Assembly (NCBI RefSeq): GCF_000577275.2
Contig: NZ_CBYB010000014.1
Span: 1-5,271, forward strand
Direction of reading: 5' to 3'
Source of the DNA: Rhizobium favelukesii
GTDB lineage: Bacteria; Pseudomonadota; Alphaproteobacteria; Rhizobiales; Rhizobiaceae
DNA length: 5,271 bases
In this document: piece by piece, positions 1 to 5,271 of the stretch
Layout: every line of letters begins with the position of its first letter
How positions within the stretch are numbered: position 1 is the first letter of the stretch
Translations under genes and position numbers: made by a program
The notes under the pieces: model-generated
Database searches by the model: none
The model's input: the letters and a program-made list of their open reading frames with translations, nothing else
What the model was told of the DNA's origin: nothing

Positions 1-803
1 AGGGTCGTGCCATCCCATGGCACGACCACCGCCGCGCGGCAAAGAAGCGGGCTCGAGCGATCGAATATTCCCGCGGCCGCCCGAAACGGGTGAAGCACTA
101 CCGCGAACTGCTCAAGATCACGCGCACCACCTTGAGTTATCTCGAACAGGCGGTTGAACGGCCGACCCTGGCGGTGGGCCCGGCGGTTGAACTCTGGCAG
201 GCGCAAGTCTGCCACTATAAGCCGCTGATCGAGCGGATCATCGCGCAGACCGAACGGCGGGTCCTGGCCGGCGAGCCGGTGCCGGCGGGCGACAAGCTGG
301 TGAGCCTGTTCGAGCCGCATGCCGACATCATCGTCAAGGGCAGCCGCGACGTCGACTACGGTCATAAACTCAATCTGACCACCGGCAGAAGCGGACTGAT
401 CCTCGACCTCGTCGTCGAAGCCGGCAACCCGGCCGACAGCGAGCGCTTGCTGCCGATGCTGGAACGCCACATCGCCTTTTACGGCCAGGCGCCGCGTCAG
501 GCGGCGGCCGACGGCGGCTATGCCAGCCGCGAAAATCTGAGCGGAGCCAAAGCCTGCGGCATCCGCGACATGGCCTTCCACAAGAAGTGCGGCCTCAAGA
601 TCGAAGACATGGTCACAAGCCGCTGGGTCTATCGCAAGCTCAGAAACTTCCGCGCTGGCATCGAGGCCGGCATCTCTTGCCTGAAACGCGCTTATGGCTT
701 GGGGCGCTGCACCTGGCGCGGGCTCGACCACTTTAAGGCTTATGTCTGGTCCTCGGTGGTCGCTTACAATCTCGCCCTCTTTGCCCGCCTCAGGCCGACC
801 TGA
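1..803 (+). CDS. ISNCY-type DDE transposase, C-terminal part (5' end outside window)
   Basis: Transposase that would cut and join the ends of its own IS element. The reading frame is open from base 3 to the TGA at 801-803 (266 residues visible), so the GTG at 90 is an internal codon, not the start. Visible signs: a basic stretch WHDHRRAAKKRARA near the visible N-terminus, then YGHKLNLTTGRSG, GNPADSERLLPMLERH, the second catalytic Asp in AADGGYAS (visible residue about 170) and the catalytic Glu in the C-terminal block GIEAGISCLKRAYGL (about 221), ending in WRGLDHFKAYVWSSVVAYNLALF with a few residues after it. This block order is what I know from ISNCY-family transposases of rhizobia. The first catalytic Asp normally lies in an N-terminal DTTVVETNIH-type motif, which would be off the left edge. 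No stop or frameshift is seen, so the gene may be intact outside the window. Family assignment is from memory of the motifs, not a search. Confidence 0.92.
   Translation, partial: GRAIPWHDHRRAAKKRARAIEYSRGRPKRVKHYRELLKITRTTLSYLEQAVERPTLAVGPAVELWQAQVCHYKPLIERIIAQTERRVLAGEPVPAGDKLVSLFEPHADIIVKGSRDVDYGHKLNLTTGRSGLILDLVVEAGNPADSERLLPMLERHIAFYGQAPRQAAADGGYASRENLSGAKACGIRDMAFHKKCGLKIEDMVTSRWVYRKLRNFRAGIEAGISCLKRAYGLGRCTWRGLDHFKAYVWSSVVAYNLALFARLRPT
3..27. repeat. Perfect 11-bp inverted repeat inside the transposase reading frame
   Basis: GGTCGTGCCAT (3-13) and ATGGCACGACC (17-27) are exact reverse complements separated by CCC, giving a strong potential hairpin. It lies inside the transposase frame at the window edge, where it encodes GRAIPWHD. 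Whether it has a role, for example in limiting read-through or translation of the transposase, cannot be judged from the sequence. Confidence 0.75.
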
Positions 804-993
804 CGCTCCTGATCCGGTAGCGTTCAGAGCAAGCCCGGCGAGCGTCGGCCGATACCCCATGACCCCATTGCCGCCAGATCGCTCTTCGGGCCATAACCTG
901 CAGGGTTCTGTGCCATCACCCGTCCCAACAAACATCCTTCAGTGGACAAGCAACCTTGAAAACCCCAGAAAAACAGGCGTTTATGGACGGGCA

Positions 994-1006
994 CTAGCTA
1001 AGCTAG
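994..1006. repeat. 13-bp palindrome at the IS/flank junction
   Basis: CTAGCT-A-AGCTAG is a perfect inverted repeat with one central base. It straddles the inferred right end of the ISNCY-type element, so it may be the target site, part of a duplicated target, or coincidence. Confidence 0.5.
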
Positions 1007-1157
1007 ATCCGCAAAGCATCGCAACAGATACTTCCAGATAACTTCACAGAATCTTTGCGACAACAGATCGCTCACAGTGCTACGTTTGCCCTGAAATTTG
1101 AGCTCACGCACGGACAAAACGCTGATGCCGCGTCGCTCAAGCGACTACACAGCACAA

Positions 1158-1166
1158 GTGGAGGTG
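1158..1166 (+). promoter_or_regulatory. Ribosome binding site that sets the ATP-grasp start
   Basis: GTGGAGGTG contains a full GGAGG core, 11 bases before the ATG at 1176. The spacing is slightly long but this is the best Shine-Dalgarno match upstream of the ATP-grasp fold, and it favours ATG 1176 over the TTG at 1098 or the ATG at 1125. An in-frame GTG at 1164 overlaps the site itself and so is unlikely to be the start. Confidence 0.6.
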
Positions 1167-1175
1167 TCAACGGCC

Positions 1176-2411
1176 ATGGCAAGAAGAGCGCTTATAATAG
1201 TTGAAGGCACCAGGAACAATGGTCCGCTGTACGTCCAAGCGGCCCAGCGTCTTGGACTTCATCCAATTACCCTGTCGGCTGATCCAGCTCAGTACGACTA
1301 TCTTGCGGCGGAAAGCATTGAGGCAATCCGGGTCGATACAGGCAATCTCAATACGCTGATTCGCGAATGTTCTCGGCTGGGTGAAAGGTATGACATTGTC
1401 GGCATTACGAGCGCCCAGGAGTCGGTCTATGCAACCGTTGCCAAGCTCTGCCGGCATTTCGGTCTACCGGGACCGAACCCCGCAGCCGTTGAACGGTGCT
1501 GCGACAAATTCACTCAACACCAGCTCCTTGCGGAGGCTGGCGTCCCAATACCTGCTTACCGCTTGTCAACGAATGCGACTGAGGTTGAAAGTTCTGCTGC
1601 GGAGATCGGCCTGCCAGTGGTTATCAAGCCAGCGGTGGGCAGCGGCAGCAGCGGTGTCCGGTTGTGCCGCAACGTCGATGAGGTGGTCGATCATACGACT
1701 TATTTGTTGGGGGGGAAGCACGTATGGCGATCTTCGCCGAGAATATTGGTGGAAGAATTCGCAGAAGGTCCCCATTACATCGCTCATATGATGGGAAACG
1801 CGGTCTTTGGGATCGAGGCCTCTGATTTCGACCACCCACCCCATTTCGTCTTTCGTCAGGGCGTCTTTCCAGCCCCACTAACCGATGACGAGAATCGGCT
1901 AATCGCGGATGTTTCGCTAAGCTCTTTGCGAGTTCTTGGCCTTGGCTGGGGCCCATCGTGCATTGAACTCCGCTGGACGAAGCGTGGCCCAGTGGTCATT
2001 GAAGTCAATCCGCGGCTTGGTGGCTGTCCTCAACACATTCAGCTCGCTTACGGTGTTGATCTCGTCAGCGAGCATATCAAGCTTGCCATCGGGGATGAAT
2101 GGGATTTGCGCAAAACGCGTTCGCACACTGCGGCCTGGCGGTCCCTGCTTCCTGAGCGCGATGGCATCCTCGACTGGATCGATGGCGACCGTAGGGCGGC
2201 TGCGGTCTCCGGGATCGCGGAGGTAAAATTGCATGTTAAACCCAAGGCACCGATCGTCAGGAAAGGCGATTACCGAGACTCCATGGGATATGTACGCGCC
2301 GTTTCACCCGACCTTGCTCGAACTGAGGCGATACTGCAGCAGGCCGTCGACTTGATCGATTGGTCGATTACTCCGTTTCCGCCCGAACAGAATGACGGCG
2401 TGGTGCAATAG
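1176..2411 (+). CDS. ATP-grasp ligase (carboxylate-amine ligase type), 411 aa
   Basis: Soluble ATP-dependent ligase predicted to activate a carboxylate as an acyl-phosphate and join it to an amine or similar nucleophile; the substrate is not known. From ATG 1176, an N-terminal Rossmann-like part starts at once with ARRALIIVEG (1-90). Then come CCDKFTQHQLLAEAGVPIPAY (Lys about 111), VVIKPAVGSGSSGVRL (Lys about 151 and the flexible glycine/serine loop 155-160), ILVEEFAEG (about 191-198, adenine/ATP-binding acidic pair), and CIEL...VVIEVNPRLGG, where Glu264, Glu276, Asn278 and Arg280 fit the Mg-ATP site. All core residues are present, so the enzyme should be active. The last 130 residues resemble the C-terminal cap seen in biotin-carboxylase-like and L-amino-acid ligases. 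The frame could be extended to TTG 1098, but the extra 26 residues lack ATP-grasp character. It looks less GC-rich than the transposase upstream. No biosynthetic partner gene follows; IS debris begins just after the stop. Family is firm, specific reaction is not. Confidence 0.93.
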   Translation: MARRALIIVEGTRNNGPLYVQAAQRLGLHPITLSADPAQYDYLAAESIEAIRVDTGNLNTLIRECSRLGERYDIVGITSAQESVYATVAKLCRHFGLPGPNPAAVERCCDKFTQHQLLAEAGVPIPAYRLSTNATEVESSAAEIGLPVVIKPAVGSGSSGVRLCRNVDEVVDHTTYLLGGKHVWRSSPRILVEEFAEGPHYIAHMMGNAVFGIEASDFDHPPHFVFRQGVFPAPLTDDENRLIADVSLSSLRVLGLGWGPSCIELRWTKRGPVVIEVNPRLGGCPQHIQLAYGVDLVSEHIKLAIGDEWDLRKTRSHTAAWRSLLPERDGILDWIDGDRRAAAVSGIAEVKLHVKPKAPIVRKGDYRDSMGYVRAVSPDLARTEAILQQAVDLIDWSITPFPPEQNDGVVQ

Positions 2412-2414
2412 CAT

Positions 2415-2546
2415 GAGTGTCGCTGCTGTTTCGGTTCCGAGGCGAATATCTGTCAGCCGGCTGAGGCCGCGCCAGACGACCGTATTTCCCGGTGGCGGAT
2501 CTGATGTTCTTGCAAGGTAACCGCCTAAACGAGCGAGTTTGGTGAG
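2415..2546 (-). pseudogene. IS4-type transposase, C-terminal fragment
   Basis: On the minus strand this stretch encodes YLTKLARLGGYLARTSDPPPG followed by NTVVWRGLSRLTDIRLG. That is the C-terminal signature of many IS4-type (Tn5-like) transposases, as I recognise it. Only about 44 residues remain, with no catalytic core. The frame runs on into the antisense of the ATP-grasp gene, so the natural C-terminus was cut at a junction a few bases beyond the ATP-grasp stop; upstream it switches abruptly to integrase-derived sequence near 2547. A plus-strand frame 2413-2520 (35 codons) is only the shadow of this fragment. Confidence 0.7.
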
Positions 2547-2549
2547 ATA

Positions 2550-2763
2550 GAAGTTCAGGGACCCAGCGCGCCAGGTTATGTCGAGGTCGACTTCGTGGCC
2601 CATTCCGGCACCTCTTCATCCGGCAACTTCGTACAGACAATGGTGCCGACCGATATCGCCACAGGTTGGACCGAGTGCGTCCCTGTGCGGACGCGATAAA
2701 GCGGTCTTGTGATCGCTGCCATTAAATGTGCCAGGTCGCTGTTTCCCTTTCCGCTCCTAGGAG
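2550..2763 (+). pseudogene. rve-type integrase/transposase, N-proximal catalytic fragment
   Basis: Reading frame 3 gives PGYVEVDFVAHSGTSS, GNFVQTMVPTDIATGWTE, CVPVRTR, a stop (TAA 2697-2699), then IAAIKCARSLFPFPLLGV. This matches the start of an rve-fold DDE integrase catalytic domain; the Asp in EVDFVAHSG is the likely first catalytic Asp. After LFPFPLLGV the family normally continues with a DNDSAF-type motif holding the second Asp, but here homology is lost at about 2763, beside the palindrome CTCCTAGGAG (2754-2763). The in-frame stop and missing catalytic centre make it non-functional. It may be the upstream half of the same gene as the fragment that follows. Confidence 0.72.
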
Positions 2764-2772
2764 TGCACGTAA

Positions 2773-3055
2773 CGCCTGAGGAAACCTGTCGTCATCGACC
2801 TGCAGCGCTTCACCGCTAATCTGAAGACGGCTTGGCAGAATGGCGAGGTGCGACCTACGCATAAACGGTCATATCGGCGGGCCAAACCCTATCCGAAGAG
2901 GCCGACCATGCTTGAGCATTATGAAGTTCAGATTGAGGCATGGCTGGAGCCCGAGCCGACACTCTCGGCAGCCGTCGTGCTGCAGCGGCGGATGAACGTC
3001 GATCAAAGGCCTGCGGACGGTGCAGATGGCCGTGAAAGCCTGGCGTCAGGAGTAG
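2773..3055 (+). pseudogene. Integrase/transposase C-terminal fragment with frameshift
   Basis: Frame 1 encodes VIDLQRFTANLKTAWQNGE, then RPTHKRSYRRAKPYPKRPTM, then LEHYEVQIEAWLEPEPTLSA and VVLQRR. Near 2988-2998 the sense moves to frame 2, which reads TSIKGLRTVQMAVKAWRQE and ends at TAG 3053-3055. The combination of a THKRSYRR basic linker, a helix ending in IEAWL.EP.LSA..VLQR and a final LRTVQ.AVKAWR is how I remember the C-terminal tail of integrase-type transposases. The shift and the missing start show it is decayed. The simplest reading is that this and the preceding fragment were one gene with the middle deleted; two separate elements cannot be excluded. Confidence 0.65.
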
Positions 3056-3161
3056 GCCCCTTGAGATCCTCGTGGCGACTGGATGGCGATCACGCCGGTT
3101 CTTCCACCCGCCAAATCGTTCGGTAGAATTCTTCGGTGAGGCAATAGGCTGGGTCAATTGC

Positions 3162-3181
3162 TCGCCGCTTGACAGCGGCGA
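3162..3181 (-). terminator. Hairpin just after the MFS stop, possible terminator
   Basis: TCGCCGCT (3162-3169) and AGCGGCGA (3174-3181) form a perfect 8-bp stem with a TGAC loop, 4 bases beyond the MFS stop codon on the minus strand. No clear U-run follows on that strand, so it could be a terminator or an mRNA-stabilising stem rather than a classical intrinsic terminator. Confidence 0.4.
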
Positions 3182-3185
3182 AGCA

Positions 3186-4415
3186 TCAGGCCGCCGACGC
3201 TGTGTCCGAAGGGATCGACACGCTTGCGATGGCTGCAACGACGGAGGCGACACCTGCCAGAACGAATGTGGCTGACAACGATTCAGGGATCACCATCCCA
3301 GCAATGGCCGAGCCCAGCGGGAAACCGGCGCCGTTCAGGCTGATCGAAATGGAAAGCACGCGGCCAAGCTGTTGCGGATCGGTACGGCGTTGGCGCAAGG
3401 TCAGCAGTGCGACATTGATAGGCCCGGACGCCACTCCCGCGAGCACCAGGCCGGCTGCCAAACCGCCGAATCCGAATTCCGCCCCAACCGGCCATGCTGC
3501 GAATGCGGTGACAACCATTCCGGCGGCCATGACACCGCGCTCGCGTCCAGTTGTGCGCACATGCCCGGCAAGGAGCGCACCGAGGCCTCCGGCAATACCC
3601 ATCGCGGCCCACAAAAGCCCGGTTACTGAATCGCCCGCCGCCGTGGCGTAGTGGTCGGCCACGTAAACCGGAACCACAACGTAGAGGGCGCCCCATGTGA
3701 TCTCATACAGTGAATAGGAGACGGCTAGGCCGCGGAGGGTCGGCTGCCGCGCCACCATCTGAATGCCTTCGATCGTTTGACGCAAGAAAGATGTGTGTGC
3801 GGGATCCGATCCCGGCAAGTGTTGGACGTGGGGCAAGCAGATCGCGGCACCTGCGTACGCTGCGGCGATCACAGCCATCGCAGCTTCTGGCCCAAGCCAG
3901 ACGAGGACGACGCCCGCCATCGCCGGCCCAACGACATCGACGATGGCGTAGACTGCGATGTCCAGTGCGTTGGCCTGATCAAGCGCGCCGGGTGGAACGA
4001 GCCGCGGCAGCAGAATGCGGGTTCCCGCAGCGCCCAAAGGCCCGGTGAGCGAGAACAGCATCACCAGGATGAACAAGGTCGGCGGACTGGACCAACCGGC
4101 CCAACCGACGAAACTGATCGCGACGACGAAGACTGCACTGGCGATCATGTCGATCCTAACCGCAATTGTCGGCCCTACGCGATCGAGGAGAACGCCCGCA
4201 AGAGGGCTTACAATTAGACCAGGAACGATCGCTGCAAATGTCAGCCACCCTGCCACCGTCGATGACGAAAACTGCGCAAGGGCGAACAGAACCAATGTGA
4301 GGACGAACATGCGCCCGGCCAGACGGGACAGGGTCGCAGCAACGATGAGAGGGAAGAGGCCAGGAATCTTCAAAAGATCGCGGTATGAACCCTGCCGTTT
4401 TGAAAGTTGATGCAT
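3186..4415 (-). CDS. MFS transporter, DHA3-type exporter, 409 aa
   Basis: Inner-membrane secondary transporter of the major facilitator superfamily, expected to export a small molecule by proton antiport; the substrate is unknown. The length and the run of about 12 hydrophobic segments fit the family. Visible marks: the loop 2-3 motif A-like GVLLDRVGPTIAVR (74-87), an LLPRLVPPGALDQANALD segment with VVGPAMAG (135-168), typical of the MFS_3/DHA3 group that includes EntS- and MefA-like exporters, a basic central loop near 200-225, and a second-half repeat RRTDPQQLGRVLSI (343-356) in the matching position. Start is the ATG at 4413-4415; no strong Shine-Dalgarno is seen before it and no other ATG lies before residue 36. 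It converges on the ATP-grasp gene across the transposase debris, so it is not in an operon with it. Two dyads upstream may be regulator sites. No defect is seen. Family secure; the export direction and any link to the ligase are inferred. Confidence 0.93.
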   Translation of the reverse strand: MHQLSKRQGSYRDLLKIPGLFPLIVAATLSRLAGRMFVLTLVLFALAQFSSSTVAGWLTFAAIVPGLIVSPLAGVLLDRVGPTIAVRIDMIASAVFVVAISFVGWAGWSSPPTLFILVMLFSLTGPLGAAGTRILLPRLVPPGALDQANALDIAVYAIVDVVGPAMAGVVLVWLGPEAAMAVIAAAYAGAAICLPHVQHLPGSDPAHTSFLRQTIEGIQMVARQPTLRGLAVSYSLYEITWGALYVVVPVYVADHYATAAGDSVTGLLWAAMGIAGGLGALLAGHVRTTGRERGVMAAGMVVTAFAAWPVGAEFGFGGLAAGLVLAGVASGPINVALLTLRQRRTDPQQLGRVLSISISLNGAGFPLGSAIAGMVIPESLSATFVLAGVASVVAAIASVSIPSDTASAA

Positions 4416-4425
4416 GACCGGTTAC

Positions 4426-4447
4426 ACGTCCATCAGGATGGCCACGT
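4426..4447. promoter_or_regulatory. Dyad just upstream of the MFS start, candidate operator
   Basis: CCATC-AG-GATGG (4430-4441) is a perfect inverted repeat and is flanked by ACGT on both sides (4426-4429 and 4444-4447, the right copy offset by 2 bases). It ends 10 bases before the MFS ATG, a position where a bound repressor would block transcription or initiation. No regulator gene is present in the window, so the regulator family is not known. Confidence 0.35.
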
Positions 4448-4496
4448 CTGACCTGTGCGGCCCGCACTCCCGCAACGGCCCGCTCTCTCAGGTGCG

Positions 4497-4519
4497 ATCC
4501 AATTTAGTCCGAACTGGAT
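4497..4519. promoter_or_regulatory. 23-bp imperfect palindrome upstream of the MFS gene, candidate operator
   Basis: Left arm ATCCAATTTAG and right arm CCGAACTGGAT pair at 8 of 11 positions around one central T, with perfect ATCCA/TGGAT ends. It lies about 80 bases before the MFS ATG in an otherwise gene-free leader and is more AT-rich than its surroundings, as promoter and operator regions often are. It does not match the full nod box. Confidence 0.35.
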
Positions 4520-4768
4520 TTTTGGCGGTGGCTTGGCACCTTTAAACGGCGACATCGGCCGTGTGCACCTACTTAGGAAGATAGTATCGACACCGGCTGC
4601 CTATACGCTGACTCCGCGAACCAGTGGCAGCGCGTATGCACTTCAGGTCTTCATGTCTGGTACGCGTTCTTCTGCTCTCTAAGTGTTTGATCCCAGACTT
4701 TGATGGTGTACTCTTCTCGCAAGCTTAGAGCGATTCGCTACGTGACAAATTCTGCACAGAAGTGCCAA

Positions 4769-5271
4769 TGACCTGCCACTGAACTTTCATCCAGCGGCGA
4801 CTAGAGCCCCGGCGGTTTTGAATACGCCAAGTGGCGCGGTGTGAGCAACCGGCAGAAACGCGAAGTTCTCATCTTGCGCAGCGTTGGAGCCGGTTGCGGC
4901 GATGGTCCCAGCAAAGTCTGCCGGGGTTTTGTATCCGAGCGATGAGTGCGGCCGGAAATGGTTGTAATCGTCCGCCCATTCGGCAATGGCGCTTCGGGCA
5001 TGATCGAGGCCGAAGAACAGGCTTTCGTTGAGCAGCTCGTCGCGCATGCGCCCGTTGAAACTCTCGACATAGCCGTTCTGCATCGGCTTTCCCGGGGCGA
5101 TGTAATGCCATTCGACCTTGTGATCTTTCGACCAGGCGAGGATGGCATTCGACGTTAGTTCGGTGCCGTTGTCGGAGACGATCATTCCTGGCTTGCCGCG
5201 CCGTTCGATCAGCGTCGTCAGTTCTCGGGCGACACGTCGACCGGAGATAGATGTGTCCGGGATCGCTGCCA
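4769..5271 (-). mobile_element. IS3-family element, one end plus part of orfB
   Basis: The orfB 3' end lies at 4787 and the element runs off the right edge. The likely terminal repeat begins at 4769 and reads TGACCTGCCACTGAACTTTC, starting with the TGA typical of IS3-family ends and placed 18 bases from the orfB stop codon. The other end and the target duplication are outside the window, so the boundary is a reasoned guess. Confidence 0.65.
4787..5271 (-). CDS. IS3-family transposase OrfB, C-terminal part (5' end outside window)
   Basis: Catalytic half of an IS3-family transposase, normally made as an OrfAB fusion by programmed frameshifting. The frame is open to the window edge, so the ATG at 5185 is internal; 160 residues are visible. 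It begins [20 protein letters not shown], then the second catalytic Asp in [11 protein letters not shown] (visible residue 33) and the catalytic Glu in [14 protein letters not shown] (residue 69), with 35 residues between them, the D(35)E spacing of the rve fold. [12 protein letters not shown] and the C-terminal [19 protein letters not shown] are also standard IS3 motifs. The first Asp is off the right edge. No disruption is seen in the visible part. The tail of about 40 residues after TPADFA fits related rhizobial elements. Confidence 0.94.
   Translation of the reverse strand, partial: AAIPDTSISGRRVARELTTLIERRGKPGMIVSDNGTELTSNAILAWSKDHKVEWHYIAPGKPMQNGYVESFNGRMRDELLNESLFFGLDHARSAIAEWADDYNHFRPHSSLGYKTPADFAGTIAATGSNAAQDENFAFLPVAHTAPLGVFKTAGALVAAG

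Larger units (their letters stand above)
1..996 (+). mobile_element. Right-hand part of an ISNCY-type insertion sequence
   Basis: The element enters from the left edge and contains the transposase followed by about 190 bp with no credible gene (804-993). The probable right terminal repeat is the segment around 971-996; read inward from the end it is TAGTGCCCGTCCATAAACGC. The left end is outside the window, so the repeat cannot be matched here and the exact boundary is uncertain by several bases. The plus-strand frame crossing 694-1041 is an out-of-frame shadow of the transposase and was not called. Confidence 0.6.
4416..4768. other. Gene-poor interval between MFS gene and IS3 element
   Basis: I see no convincing complete gene here. 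It holds the two dyads listed separately near the MFS start. On the minus strand 4651-4737 a short frame ends LREEYTIKVWDQTLREQKN plus four residues and TGA; its composition looks protein-like, so it may be the tail of a gene cut off by the IS3 insertion, but I do not recognise it. A plus-strand frame at 4455-4682 has no supporting signal. No reliable promoter could be picked out. Confidence 0.5.

Noticed and set aside
694..1041. 115-residue plus-strand frame overlapping the transposase end
   Set aside because: Out of frame with a clear transposase and then in the noncoding IS tail; low-complexity composition and no motif.
2413..2520. 35-codon plus-strand frame with ATG one base after the ATP-grasp stop, like a coupled gene
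   Set aside because: The opposite strand reads as a recognisable IS4-type transposase C-terminus, so this frame is its shadow.
3169..4410. Several plus-strand frames across the MFS gene
   Set aside because: Antisense shadows of a high-GC membrane protein gene; Arg/Pro/Ala-rich with no domain features.
4497..4530. nod box upstream of the MFS gene
   Set aside because: Only ATCCA/TGGAT symmetry is shared; the longer conserved nod-box blocks are missing and it would point to no nod gene.
4455..4682. 75-residue plus-strand frame
   Set aside because: No ribosome binding site, no recognisable motif, and it overlaps the candidate regulatory region of the MFS gene.
4752..4768. Sigma-54-like TTGGCAC...TGCAG on the minus strand beside the IS3 end
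   Set aside because: The GG and GC elements are 9 bases apart rather than the required 10, and the -12 box is weak; no NifA-type TGT-N10-ACA site was seen nearby.

Overview
This looks like an accessory, IS-rich stretch of an alphaproteobacterial genome, most likely a rhizobium (Bradyrhizobium/Mesorhizobium/Sinorhizobium type) and plausibly a symbiosis island or plasmid. That assignment is an inference from the kinds of insertion sequence (ISNCY-like, IS3 family, IS4-type and rve-integrase remnants) and from the high GC content. No rRNA, tRNA, CRISPR array or housekeeping gene is visible.

Layout: (1) 1 to about 996 is the right-hand part of an ISNCY-type element: the transposase C-terminal two-thirds, running in from the left edge, then a noncoding tail and a probable terminal repeat. 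(2) 1176-2411 (+) is an intact ATP-grasp ligase, best started at the ATG at 1176 rather than at the upstream TTG. (3) 2412-3055 is a graveyard of transposase debris: the C-terminus of an IS4-type transposase on the minus strand, joined to two pieces of a decayed rve-type integrase on the plus strand, with a stop codon, a probable internal deletion and a frameshift. (4) 3186-4415 (-) is an intact 409-residue MFS exporter of the DHA3 type, facing the ATP-grasp gene. (5) 4416-4768 is a gene-poor leader upstream of the MFS gene holding two dyad-symmetric sequences that could be operators. (6) 4769-5271 (-) is the end of an IS3-family element whose orfB runs off the right edge.

The only two intact non-mobile genes are the ATP-grasp ligase and the MFS exporter, in convergent orientation and boxed in by IS elements. 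ATP-grasp enzymes of this type join a carboxylate to an amine (or other nucleophile) through an acyl-phosphate, and DHA3 exporters often carry small peptides, siderophores or drugs. Together they could be the remains of a small-molecule biosynthesis and export locus, part of which was lost when the transposons came in. That link is inference; nothing in the sequence names the product.
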